This document shows, piece after piece, positions 42,923 through 51,927 of a DNA stretch of 64,000 nucleotides. Position 1 is the stretch's first letter; every line of letters begins with the position of its first letter. The stretch is taken from NCBI GenBank assembly GCA_018372435.1, contig JAHAJA010000017.1, forward strand, positions 18,916 through 82,915, read 5' to 3'. The notes under the pieces were generated by a model. It was not told the origin of the DNA. It saw nothing but the letters and a program-made list of their open reading frames with translations, and did no database searches. The DNA comes from Clostridiales bacterium (lineage in GTDB: Bacteria > Bacillota > Clostridia > Lachnospirales > Lachnospiraceae). The position numbers were made by a program, and so were the translations under genes.

Positions 42923-45043
42923 CTAAATCTTAAATTTACCAATTGCTTGTTGTAATACTTTCGCATCATTGGTAAGTCCCTCTGCTGCACCCGCTAATTG
43001 CTCAATCTCTTCCGATTGACTAATTGCAGTCGCACTAACTTCCTCAGATGCTGCAGCCGATTCTTCAGAAACTGCTGAGATATTCTGTATAGAATCCAAG
43101 GTATCATTCCTTGCACTTTCCATGCCTGCTACATACTGTTTAATCTTATCAAGTTCTAATACCAAATCTTCTACCAGTTTATTAATGCTACCAAATACAT
43201 TAATCGTATCTTGTAAAGCCTTTTCTTGTGTAAGAACAATTTGTTCTGCCTTCTGTGTTGTCTTAGCTGTTGCATTTGTTTGATATTGAATGGAGTTAAT
43301 GATTTCTTGAATCTGATTTGCCGATTCCATTGACTTGGTAGCTAGATTTCTAATTTCTCCTGCTACTACTGCAAAACCTCTACCAGAATCACCTGCTCTA
43401 GCTGCTTCAATGGAAGCATTCAGTGATAGTAAGTTAGTTTGTTCAGAAATTTCATTAATTGCATTAACGATATTCTCAATGGAACGAGAATTCTCTTCCA
43501 GGTTTTTCATTCCTATTGATATCTCTTTTGTTATCTGTGAAGTTGCCTTTGCTTTATCATTCAGATTATTCACAATTGTTAATCCACTTGCCACTGTTTC
43601 CATTGTATTCTCGAACAAGCCATCAATTTCATTGGTTTCTTCGTATACTTTATTAACCATGTCTGATAATGTTGACATCTGTTTCAAACAAGAGTCTGTA
43701 TCAATTACTTGCTTCGAAGAACCTATAGCGACTTCATTTATCGCAATTGATATATTCTTTGAGGATTCTAACACAATTGAAGAGGTATTCGACAAGTCTT
43801 CTGCCGAAACATTTACCCTGTCACTAACCTCAGCTACTTCTTTTACAAGGTGTTGCATGTTACCAATCATATTGGACAGACTGTTTTCTAATATCTTAAA
43901 CTCATCTTTTCGCTTAGTTTTAAACTGAACTGTCAAATCACCTTGTGCTACGCTTTCCATTGTATCTTTCATGTCTCCGATTGCTTTACCAATACCTCTT
44001 GCTAATGCTGTCCCAATCATCAATGCTATAATCGCTGACACAATGGCAAATGCAATAGTTGCTTTTCCGATTGAAGTTGCATTCTTAAGAATAACTGTTT
44101 TAGGAATCAAGTTACATAATACTAATTCTGTTTCTCCAACTTTGCTATATGTAAATAGATAGTTCACATCGTTTAAAGTCACATATTCATGGCCACTTGT
44201 CTTTCCCGATTCTAATACTTTTATGTAATAATCTTGATTAGCAAATATATTGTCTTCTCCTACTTTTGACTCAGTAGAAAATACCTCTACGCCATCTTTT
44301 GTTACGATGGAAGTAATTGCTCCTTCTTGATACATATTATCAAGCATAGACTCTACATAGCCATGATCAATATCGGTTATTACGTATGCTTTTCCCTTTA
44401 AAGCTTCCTTAATGTATGATAACCCATACCCCTTTTTTTCTTTCGCATCAATTACACTATGCGAGCCATACCAACCATCTTTTTTAGCTTCTCCCTCTAC
44501 TAAATCTGTAGAAGTAAACAGTTCATACGGTGAATTTTGAATTTGATCATTGCCTGTAACGATAGGAGCTCTATTATCACTAATGATATACATACTTCTT
44601 ATTCCATCTATAAGTACACTATTCGTCATAACATCATTCTTAAGATTCCTCATGTACTCTAAATTCTCGAACATATCATCACTTTTTCCATTATAGTAAT
44701 AATCGAAGTTCTTATTCGTAATGATTTTTATTGATTGTGTGGCAACTTCTTCAAATATACTTTCCATATATCTAGCATTTGCTTCTAAGATATCATTGGA
44801 AGAACTCTCATAATTCTTAATCATCGCATCTGATGCTAGGTTATAAGATATCAGACCCAAGGAAAATATAAATATTACTGGTGCAGCAAAACCCATTAGT
44901 AGAGCAGTACGCAACTTCCTTTTTCTAGATTCCTTCTGAGATATTTTATTTTGTTTCGCTTTCTTTTTTGACCTCTTTACTTTCTCTTTTGGTTGCTTAA
45001 CTTCCTTTTTCTGTTTTTCCATTTCCTTTTTTGCTTTTTTCAT
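42923..45043 (-). CDS. Methyl-accepting chemotaxis protein (twin B)
   Basis: This protein of about 706 residues has the same layout as the receptor at 30648-32768: Lys-rich cytoplasmic N-terminus (KKAKKEMEKQKKEVKQPKEK), membrane segment, Cache-like sensor, second segment, HAMP and signalling domain (ISEQTNLLSLNASIEAARAG). From HAMP to the end the two differ at only scattered positions; the sensor domain is more changed. AAGGAGG lies 8 bp before ATG 45043. The upstream DNA (ATGCATATAAGTGAWTTWAA) is shared too, so the duplication carried its promoter. Confidence 0.93.
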   Translation of the reverse strand: MKKAKKEMEKQKKEVKQPKEKVKRSKKKAKQNKISQKESRKRKLRTALLMGFAAPVIFIFSLGLISYNLASDAMIKNYESSSNDILEANARYMESIFEEVATQSIKIITNKNFDYYYNGKSDDMFENLEYMRNLKNDVMTNSVLIDGIRSMYIISDNRAPIVTGNDQIQNSPYELFTSTDLVEGEAKKDGWYGSHSVIDAKEKKGYGLSYIKEALKGKAYVITDIDHGYVESMLDNMYQEGAITSIVTKDGVEVFSTESKVGEDNIFANQDYYIKVLESGKTSGHEYVTLNDVNYLFTYSKVGETELVLCNLIPKTVILKNATSIGKATIAFAIVSAIIALMIGTALARGIGKAIGDMKDTMESVAQGDLTVQFKTKRKDEFKILENSLSNMIGNMQHLVKEVAEVSDRVNVSAEDLSNTSSIVLESSKNISIAINEVAIGSSKQVIDTDSCLKQMSTLSDMVNKVYEETNEIDGLFENTMETVASGLTIVNNLNDKAKATSQITKEISIGMKNLEENSRSIENIVNAINEISEQTNLLSLNASIEAARAGDSGRGFAVVAGEIRNLATKSMESANQIQEIINSIQYQTNATAKTTQKAEQIVLTQEKALQDTINVFGSINKLVEDLVLELDKIKQYVAGMESARNDTLDSIQNISAVSEESAAASEEVSATAISQSEEIEQLAGAAEGLTNDAKVLQQAIGKFKI

Positions 45044-45299
45044 ATCATGTACCTCCTTAACCGCCAAATAATTATGCATTCAAACAATAGTGAAAAACCA
45101 TAATTCCCCTAGTCATGTTAAATTCACTTATATGCATTGTTTTTTTATACTAATTTTGTATATATTTTATATTGTACCATATATTACATAATACTTCTAT
45201 TGATTTTAAAGAAAAACTAAATTAAAAGGATACATAACTACTTAATCGCTCCTTCACTTTGAAACTATATCCATTTTAATAAAAAAGGGTAAAAAAATA

Positions 45300-45334
45300 A
45301 GGACGCTATTTATATATAATAACGCCCTTTTTTG
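45300..45334 (-). terminator. Terminator after the ribonucleotide reductase operon
   Basis: GGGCGTTATT pairs with AATAGCGTCC on the minus strand, followed by TTATTTTTTT. It lies just beyond the stop at 45342. Confidence 0.88.
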
Positions 45335-45341
45335 CATTTGC

Positions 45342-46385
45342 TTAGAAACAACGACCTGATTCTTTCCTCGCGCAATTCTCAATCACTTTACCTGATTGGC
45401 AATGATAACATACTTCATTCGTTAAACATTCCCCTGCAAAGTACTCATCAAGGTTATCAATTGTAACTTTAGCGATATTCTCTAATGCTTCATTGGTTAA
45501 GAAAGCTTGGTGAGAAGTTAATAATACATTCGGCTTTGATACAAGAAGGGATAACATATCATCTTTCATAATAGCACCAGACATATCCTCAAAGAAGTAA
45601 TCTGCCTCTTCTTCATATACATCAAGACCAGCGCCTGCCACGGTTCCATCATTCAGTGCTTCAAGTAAAGCTTCTGTCTCAATTAACGCGCCACGAGAAG
45701 TATTGACAATATAGACCCCCTTCTTCATCTTAGAGAATGCATCTTTTGATAATATATGTTTTGTTTGATCAGTTAATGGACAATGTAAGGAGATAATATC
45801 ACTTTCCTTTAATAAGGTATCTAAGTCCACATATTCAAGATCTGTATTCTTAGCAGGATACAAATCATATGCAAGTACACGCATACCAAATCCCAGGCAA
45901 ATCTGAATAAATGTTTGTCCAATCTTTCCTGTTCCGATAATACCAATTGTCTTACCATATAAATCCATCCCCGTCAATCCACTCAGACTAAAGTTAAAGT
46001 CTCTTGTACGGTTATATGCTTTATGAATCTTACGATTAACCGCTAATAAAAGAGCCATCGCATGTTCTGCTACCGCATGTGGTGAATATACTGGTACTCG
46101 TACAACATGTACCTTACCATATGCTGCTTTAAAATCAACATTACTATATCCAGCACATCTCATTGCAATAATGTTAATTCCAAGATCATAAAGCTGATCA
46201 ATTGTTTCTTTACAGATTTCATCATTTACAAATGCACAAACGCCTTGGCATCCTTTTGCTAGCCCTACTGTTTCATTGTTCAATTTACTCTCGATAAATT
46301 TGAATTTATAGTTTGTGCCTAACTTATCGAGCCATTCCTTATCATATGGTTTTGTATCAAATACTGCAATTTTATTCATAATCAT
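45342..46385 (-). CDS. D-lactate dehydrogenase-like 2-hydroxyacid dehydrogenase with Cys-rich tail
   Basis: This 347-residue member of the D-isomer 2-hydroxyacid dehydrogenase family has the NAD loop (GIIGTGKIGQTF), the catalytic Arg region (VNTSRGALIETEALLEAL), the Glu region and the His in LLTSHQAFLT. It would reduce pyruvate to D-lactate with NADH. The usual protein ends soon after the C-terminal helix; here a tail with six Cys follows (CLTNEVCYHCQSGKVIENC then CARKESGRCF region). The gene is 27 bp behind nrdB and ahead of a terminator, so it is likely cotranscribed with the ribonucleotide reductase genes. Start 46385 or the third codon (46379) are both possible. Confidence 0.88.
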   Translation of the reverse strand: MIMNKIAVFDTKPYDKEWLDKLGTNYKFKFIESKLNNETVGLAKGCQGVCAFVNDEICKETIDQLYDLGINIIAMRCAGYSNVDFKAAYGKVHVVRVPVYSPHAVAEHAMALLLAVNRKIHKAYNRTRDFNFSLSGLTGMDLYGKTIGIIGTGKIGQTFIQICLGFGMRVLAYDLYPAKNTDLEYVDLDTLLKESDIISLHCPLTDQTKHILSKDAFSKMKKGVYIVNTSRGALIETEALLEALNDGTVAGAGLDVYEEEADYFFEDMSGAIMKDDMLSLLVSKPNVLLTSHQAFLTNEALENIAKVTIDNLDEYFAGECLTNEVCYHCQSGKVIENCARKESGRCF

Positions 46386-46412
46386 CCCTACCTTTCTATA
46401 TACATGTGTAAT

Positions 46413-47441
46413 CTATTCTAGTTCATCAAAATCAAAAGCTGCTGCCTTGGTATAATTAGTAACTTTTGCTTCAAAGAAATCTGTCTTCGTACTATTTAAG
46501 TTAGCAAAAGATTCCAGCCAAGACATTGGATGTTCTTTAATCTCAGGATATAATTCATTGATTCCAATTGCTTTAAGTCTTAGGTTTGATAAGTATTTAA
46601 TGTATCTATCAATCAATTCATTGTTAATTCCAAGAATTTGATTATCTGTTACGTATTGCCCCCAGGATATCTCGTGCTCTACCCCCGTCTTCATCATCTG
46701 ACGAATCTCTTCTTCAAATTCAGGAGTAAATAACTCTTTATTCTCAATCCTCATCTCCTTGATGATGTTTTGGAATAATACAAGATGCGTAACTTCATCA
46801 CGGTTGATGTATTTGAATATCGTACTTGTTGCTGTCATCTTACCTTGTCTTGCTAAGGTATAGAAGAAGCTGAACCCTGAGTAAAAATAAATACCTTCTA
46901 GGATGTAGTTGGCTATAATGGCACGAACAAAATTATGCTCATTCGGATCTTCATTAAATCGTTGATAGATATCAGCTATGAATTTATTTCTAGTTAACAA
47001 ATGCTCATCTTCACGCCACATATCATAAATCTTATCACGTGTAACTGGATTCGTTACCGTGTCAAGGATATAAGAATAACTCTGTGCATGAATCTCTTCT
47101 TGAAACGCTTGAATGTTTAGCAGAGAGGTAACTTCTGGTGCTGTAATGTATCTCGAAATATTCGGGAGATTTTCACTTTGAATAGAATCTAAGAAATTCA
47201 AGAACGAGATAATCTTATCAAACGCATTTCTCTCTCCATCCGTTAGATACGGAAATTGTTTTATATCCTCGTTCAATGCAATCTCTTCAGGAATCCAAAA
47301 ATTATTCAGCATGGTCCGATATAAAACTCTAGACCAATCATACTTAATTCTATTCCATTCTCTTAGATTTGTTGTATTCCCATTTATCATACTACTTGTA
47401 CCGCGTACACCAAATTCATTAAATATTTTCTTTTTATCCAT
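46413..47441 (-). CDS. nrdB: Ribonucleoside-diphosphate reductase, beta subunit (class I)
   Basis: This 342-residue di-metal radical subunit has the ligand motifs EEIHAQSY, EGIYFYSG and RDEVTHLVLF, and a C-terminal tail ending FDFDELE that docks to the alpha subunit. The expected radical Tyr lies near EEIHAQSYSYILDT. AGAGGA precedes ATG 47441, so the first ATG (47456) is rejected. It lies 115 bp after nrdA, with a hairpin between, and 27 bp before the dehydrogenase gene. Confidence 0.92.
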   Translation of the reverse strand: MDKKKIFNEFGVRGTSSMINGNTTNLREWNRIKYDWSRVLYRTMLNNFWIPEEIALNEDIKQFPYLTDGERNAFDKIISFLNFLDSIQSENLPNISRYITAPEVTSLLNIQAFQEEIHAQSYSYILDTVTNPVTRDKIYDMWREDEHLLTRNKFIADIYQRFNEDPNEHNFVRAIIANYILEGIYFYSGFSFFYTLARQGKMTATSTIFKYINRDEVTHLVLFQNIIKEMRIENKELFTPEFEEEIRQMMKTGVEHEISWGQYVTDNQILGINNELIDRYIKYLSNLRLKAIGINELYPEIKEHPMSWLESFANLNSTKTDFFEAKVTNYTKAAAFDFDELE

Positions 47442-47481
47442 ATCTTTTCCTCTCATTTTTCTTTATATATTTCGTATTAAG

Positions 47482-47532
47482 AATTCAAAAGGTCCATTTT
47501 TTTCTGCAACGTTATTTATGACCTTTTGAATT
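47482..47532 (-). other. Hairpin between nrdA and nrdB
   Basis: AATTCAAAAGGTC (47482-47494) pairs with GACCTTTTGAATT (47520-47532), 13 bp and perfect. There is no T-run after it on the minus strand, so it probably stabilises or processes the message rather than terminating it. Confidence 0.7.
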
Positions 47533-47556
47533 AGATTCATTTAGGTTAGAGAAATT

Positions 47557-49851
47557 CTAACTTGAACAACTTGTACATTCATCCATCTCAAGGGATTGGT
47601 TTCTTATATAGTAAATCGTCTTAAGTCCTTGCTTCCATGCTTCTACATATAAGTTTAGAATATCTTTGGCTTTATATTCAGGCGTGATATAGAAGTTAAT
47701 GGATTGGGATTGATCAATATGACGTTGACGAATTCCACAGGCTTTAATGGAATATTGTTGATCAATTGTATGGGCTTCTTTGTAAAACCAATAGTTTTGA
47801 TCATTCAATTCTGGTGCAGTTTTTGTTATAAAACTCCCCTTCTTCTCTTCTACGAAGAAACGTCTGAAGATTGGATCAATTCCTGCGGAAGTATTGGCGA
47901 TATTCGATGTACTTCCTGTTGGTGCAACCGCCATAATATATCCATTACGTAAACCATACTTAGCTACATCCGCTTTTAACTTCTGCCATCTTTCACTTGA
48001 ATACCCTCGCTTATCAAAGTAAGCTCCCGTCTGCCATTCTGAACCTTCGAAGGCTTCATAAGCTCCCTTTTCTTTCGCTAATTCCATAGAAGCCTTAATC
48101 GCTTGGTATGCAATCTCTTCGAACAATTCATCTGCTTCACTAAGATGCGCTTCACTTTCCCATGGAATTTGGTTTTTTGCGAGATAATGATGATATCCAC
48201 TTGTTCCAAGTCCAATTGCACGATATTTATCCGATGTAATCTTAGCTTCTAATTCAGGTACTTGATTCAAGGTAATAACGTTGTCAAGCATACGAATCTG
48301 TAGAGGAATATTATGTGCTAAATCTTTCTTTTCGACTTTACCAAGGTTAATCGAGTTCAGATTACAAGTAACCATATCGCCTGGTTTCATCTTATGAATG
48401 ATTTGTTTGGAACCATCTACTTCATCTATTATAACTTCTTCTATTAATTCAGTCTCGCTCATATTTTGCGCAATTTCTTGACAAAGATTTGATGCGTAGA
48501 TCATTCCTTCATGCTTATTGGGATTTGCCTGATTTACTGTATCTCTAAAGAATAAGAAAGGTGCGCCTGTTTCAACTGCACTCTTCATAATCTTCTTCAT
48601 AATATCAAGTACTTTCACTGTGATTCTAGGTAATTCTTCACAGGCTTCACAAACGAGATATCTTCTTGTAAATTCTTTATCTTCTACCTCATCGTAACTA
48701 TCTTCTAAGGAGAATCCCATAACTTTCTTTACCATATATGGATCAAACAGGGACCATTCCCCTCTAGCCTCCAAACGTTCCATGAACAAGTTTGGAATGC
48801 TTAATCCTGTGAATATATCGTGAGCCTTTCTACGATCATCTCCGTTGTTCGTCTTAAGTTCAAGGAAATCATATAAATCAGCATGCCAGATATCAAGTGT
48901 AACAGTTGCCCCACCTTTACGGCGGCCTAATTGGTCAACTGCTACAGCAGTATCATTATATAGACGTACCCATGGGATAACACCACCCGATGCATTCTTG
49001 TGTCCACGAATCTCACTATTCAAACTACGAATCTTACCTAAATAGATACCTAAAGCTCCACCATGTTTACTTACCTTTGAGAACTTTTGGTTGACATCAT
49101 AGATTGACCAAAGATTATCCCCAACGGTAGATATAAAGCAACTGCTTAATTGATAGAAGCTAGTTCCTGCATTCGCTAAAGTAGGAGTCGCTACTGTCAT
49201 TTGCAATGTGCTTAATACATCATAGAATTCTTTTGCATACTTAACTCTGTTCTCACCTTCTGGTATTGCAAGATGCATTGCAATCACTAGAAAACGTTCC
49301 TGTGGAAGTTCACAACCGCCCCCATCTCTGCTACGTATAAGATATCGATCAGCTAATAATTTCACGCCTTCATAATTGAATAGATAATCTCTCTCAGGTT
49401 TGATGTACTCGCCTAACTCCTCAATCTGTTCTTTCGTATAATTCTCTTTTAGATAAGTGCCATATTGATTCGAAGCTGTTAATGTATCCACTAATGTTAG
49501 AAAATCACCATAACCAAAATGTTTATATCCTCTACTGATAGCTGCTTCCTTATACAAATCAAATACAAACAATCTTGCCGCTACGTACTGCCAATTAATA
49601 TTGGTACGATTTGTTATGTTCCCAAATTCATCTCTTGTTGCATGAATTACTTTTTCAATTGCTGTCTGGATTAATACTTTCTGAATAGCTTTGGTAGTCA
49701 TACCATCTACGTATTGTATTCTTGCATCTAGCTCTAATTCAATAGGATCACAACCGTCCAATCCTTCACAAGCAAATGCAATCATTTTCTTTGTCTTTTC
49801 CACGCATAGTGGTTCTATTGAGTTATTTCGTTTTCGAATGTTTATTGTCAT
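47557..49851 (-). CDS. nrdA: Ribonucleoside-diphosphate reductase, alpha subunit (class I)
   Basis: This 764-residue catalytic subunit has an N-terminal ATP-cone (about 1-95; TINIRKRNNSIEPLCVEKTK), the active-site Cys in FYQLSSCFIS, the NLCQEI motif with Asn, Cys and Glu, the partner Cys in MVTCNLNSINL, and a C-terminal thiol pair in DECTSCSS. It makes deoxyribonucleotides in partnership with nrdB. The ATP-cone indicates allosteric activity control by ATP/dATP. Class I enzymes need oxygen or a manganese route for radical generation, which is notable in an anaerobe. A putative NrdR site lies upstream. Confidence 0.94.
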   Translation of the reverse strand: MTINIRKRNNSIEPLCVEKTKKMIAFACEGLDGCDPIELELDARIQYVDGMTTKAIQKVLIQTAIEKVIHATRDEFGNITNRTNINWQYVAARLFVFDLYKEAAISRGYKHFGYGDFLTLVDTLTASNQYGTYLKENYTKEQIEELGEYIKPERDYLFNYEGVKLLADRYLIRSRDGGGCELPQERFLVIAMHLAIPEGENRVKYAKEFYDVLSTLQMTVATPTLANAGTSFYQLSSCFISTVGDNLWSIYDVNQKFSKVSKHGGALGIYLGKIRSLNSEIRGHKNASGGVIPWVRLYNDTAVAVDQLGRRKGGATVTLDIWHADLYDFLELKTNNGDDRRKAHDIFTGLSIPNLFMERLEARGEWSLFDPYMVKKVMGFSLEDSYDEVEDKEFTRRYLVCEACEELPRITVKVLDIMKKIMKSAVETGAPFLFFRDTVNQANPNKHEGMIYASNLCQEIAQNMSETELIEEVIIDEVDGSKQIIHKMKPGDMVTCNLNSINLGKVEKKDLAHNIPLQIRMLDNVITLNQVPELEAKITSDKYRAIGLGTSGYHHYLAKNQIPWESEAHLSEADELFEEIAYQAIKASMELAKEKGAYEAFEGSEWQTGAYFDKRGYSSERWQKLKADVAKYGLRNGYIMAVAPTGSTSNIANTSAGIDPIFRRFFVEEKKGSFITKTAPELNDQNYWFYKEAHTIDQQYSIKACGIRQRHIDQSQSINFYITPEYKAKDILNLYVEAWKQGLKTIYYIRNQSLEMDECTSCSS

Positions 49852-49931
49852 TACTGACGCCCTCCCAGACTCTTGATTTCTTTTATTTTATATCTATATA
49901 TTGATTTAATCTATTACTTTTATCATCTCAA

Positions 49932-49980
49932 ACACATTATATAGTATTGTAATAATAATTACTATTACTATATACTTTTT
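49932..49980 (-). promoter_or_regulatory. Putative NrdR boxes over the nrdA promoter
   Basis: ACACATTATATAGTAT (49932-49947) closely matches the NrdR box and overlaps a TATAAT -10 box (49937-49942, minus strand). A weaker second copy starts near 49965, 33 bp on, which fits the usual three-turn spacing only approximately. Confidence 0.5.
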
Positions 49981-50090
49981 GAGATAAAATATCAAGTGTT
50001 AGTTTTCCTCTGCACCAATTTTATTTATCTACAGAACAAGGTTATACTATGCATGACTTATTATTACATACTTGGACAAAAGAAAGAAAA

Positions 50091-50167
50091 AGAGACAATT
50101 TTTATTCTCTTACTTAAAGGCATGTTTAACGATCAAACAGAGTGCCAAAAGAATAAAAATTGTCTCT
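50091..50167. terminator. Long hairpin, terminator-like
   Basis: AGAGACAATTTTTATTCT (50091-50108) is perfectly complementary to 50150-50167, with an inner GGCA/TGCC pairing. On the minus strand it is followed by T-rich DNA, so it may terminate the MATE gene transcript. Confidence 0.65.
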
Positions 50168-50192
50168 TATATTGTTATTATTATTACTTACA

Positions 50193-50301
50193 TTATGTCA
50201 AACGTAGTTCACTCGCAACGCTCTCTCGCCCCGCTGAAGTTCGTAGTGGTACTAGTACCGACGACTTCATACAGTTGATCATCGTACTATGTTCGACATA
50301 A
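50193..50301. other. GC-rich structured element of unknown nature
   Basis: The outer arms TTATGTCAAACGTAGT (from 50193) and ACTATGTTCGACATAA (to 50301) are complementary but for one mismatch and one wobble. Inside, GAAGTTCGT/ACGACTTC encloses the palindrome GGTACTAGTACC. The element is visibly richer in G and C than its surroundings. Confidence 0.6.
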
Positions 50302-50402
50302 CATTAGGCAAGTTTTATATGTGCCAATTGACAAAGGCAAGTTTTACGAGAGGCTTTTAAAACTCTAACCACTTACTATTATTTTTCTTAATGTTTTACC
50401 TA

Positions 50403-51764
50403 TTATCCTTTAGCTTCTAATCGCTCAAAATTATGCAACCAATCTACTTTCTTATAATAAATTAAGAATATAATAGAACTTAATGCCCATGTTAATGGAT
50501 AAGCCCAGAAGATTACTCCAATCTTCGGCACGAGATGAACTGCTACGGTGATATACGTAATACGAATCAAACACCAAGTAATCAACATTGTTATCATAGG
50601 AACAATTGCTTTACCTGCACCACGCATAATTCCCGCTATACAATGAGAAAATGCTAATAAGCAATAAAACAAGGCTTCAGTCCTTGATTGTTTTGTACCG
50701 AAAGCAATAACTGTTGGATCATCATTGAATAGACGTATGAATATTGGTGCCCCTATCCATATTATAATTCCGACAATCTCTGCCATAGTTACAGAACAGG
50801 CAATACCGAATTTGGCGCCTTTCTTAACCCTGTCGAACTTCCCTGCCCCAAGATTTTGTCCAACGAAGGTTGTTAATGCCATTGAAAAACATGTAATTGG
50901 TAAGAAGGCAAAACCTTCAATTTTTGAATATGCCCCACAACCAGCCATTGCATTAACACCAAAAGCATTGATATTCGATTGAACAATAACATTAGCAAAA
51001 CCAATGATAGAATTTTGCACCCCAGATGGTAAACCTAACTGTATAATTTGCTTAAACATCGGGCCACTAAAACGAATCTTACGTAACGAAACCCTATATA
51101 CTGTATCATAATGCATTAAACGATAGAAGCACAATATTGCACTGATTGTCTGAGAGATAACAGTCGCTAAGGCTGCTGACCCAACCCCTAGCTTTAATAC
51201 TCCTACAAAGAAGAGATCTAAGGCTACATTGACAATAGAAGCCACAATCAGGTAATAAAGTGGGTGTCTACTATCCCCAATTGCTTGTAATATACCAACT
51301 GCTATGTTATACATAACAACTGCTGTTACTCCAACAAAGTAAATACGGAAGAATAGAATTGAATTCGGTAAAACCGATTCTGGCGTCCCCATCCACTTCA
51401 ATATCTGTGGAGTGAATATAATTCCAAGTATCGTTAAAATTACACTTGCTACCAAACCAAATGCTATGTCGGTATGTATTGCTAATTGTAATTTCTTATA
51501 ATCTTTGGCTCCAAAATACTTTGATATGACAACGCCAGCTCCCATGGCAATACCATTGAAGAATCCAACCATTAAAAATATCAGATTACCAGAAGAGCTT
51601 ACTGCTGCTAGTGCATCATTACCGATAAAATTACCAACAATCAGCGAATCTACTATGGTATACAACTGTTGAAATACATTTCCCCAAAAGACTGGTATTG
51701 CAAATAAAATAATTTTCTTCCAAATACTCCCCTCCGTGAGTAATGTTGAATGATTCTCTTTCAC
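50403..51764 (-). CDS. MATE-family efflux transporter
   Basis: This 453-residue protein has about 12 membrane segments in two similar halves (WKKIILFAIPVFWGNVFQQL, then GLPSGVQNSIIGFANVIVQS), typical of the DinF-like branch of MATE cation antiporters. It likely exports drugs or cationic metabolites using Na+ or H+. The start is GTG at 51764 after AAAGGA with 9 bp spacing. It ends with a soluble tail (DWLHNFERLEAKG). The AraC-VOC regulator upstream is a candidate controller. Confidence 0.92.
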   Translation of the reverse strand: MKENHSTLLTEGSIWKKIILFAIPVFWGNVFQQLYTIVDSLIVGNFIGNDALAAVSSSGNLIFLMVGFFNGIAMGAGVVISKYFGAKDYKKLQLAIHTDIAFGLVASVILTILGIIFTPQILKWMGTPESVLPNSILFFRIYFVGVTAVVMYNIAVGILQAIGDSRHPLYYLIVASIVNVALDLFFVGVLKLGVGSAALATVISQTISAILCFYRLMHYDTVYRVSLRKIRFSGPMFKQIIQLGLPSGVQNSIIGFANVIVQSNINAFGVNAMAGCGAYSKIEGFAFLPITCFSMALTTFVGQNLGAGKFDRVKKGAKFGIACSVTMAEIVGIIIWIGAPIFIRLFNDDPTVIAFGTKQSRTEALFYCLLAFSHCIAGIMRGAGKAIVPMITMLITWCLIRITYITVAVHLVPKIGVIFWAYPLTWALSSIIFLIYYKKVDWLHNFERLEAKG

Positions 51765-51927
51765 AACTACAGATCCTTTCGTATATTAAACCACAAGGTA
51801 AAATCGATGGCTCCAATTTGTATTGTACACAAATTTGAACCACCGACATATAAGTATAACAGATTCTATAGTATATAAAATGTAGTTTCTTATAAATAAA
51901 AAGTAGTATCACATAAAAACTTAAATT

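Larger units (their letters stand above)
49852..50402. other. Intergenic region upstream of nrdA
   Basis: It contains a putative NrdR site pair (49932-49980), a long hairpin (50091-50167), a GC-rich structured element (50193-50301) and two copies of GGCAAGTTTTA near 50307 and 50337. Open frames here are not credible genes. Confidence 0.6.

Noticed and set aside
43335..43928. 197-residue plus-strand frame
   Set aside because: It is antisense to the conserved signalling domain of the chemoreceptor; the same shadow appears opposite the twin receptor at 31204-31653.
50193..50301. Integron attC site
   Set aside because: The outer arms resemble an attC layout, but the core GTTRRRY/RYYYAAC consensus is not met and there is no integrase or cassette array.
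49996..50301. 101-residue plus-strand frame upstream of nrdA
   Set aside because: It crosses a perfect 18-bp hairpin and the GC-rich element, has no ribosome binding site and no protein-like composition.
51631..51912. 93-residue minus-strand frame overlapping the MATE gene start
   Set aside because: Out of frame with a well-supported gene and lacking a ribosome binding site.
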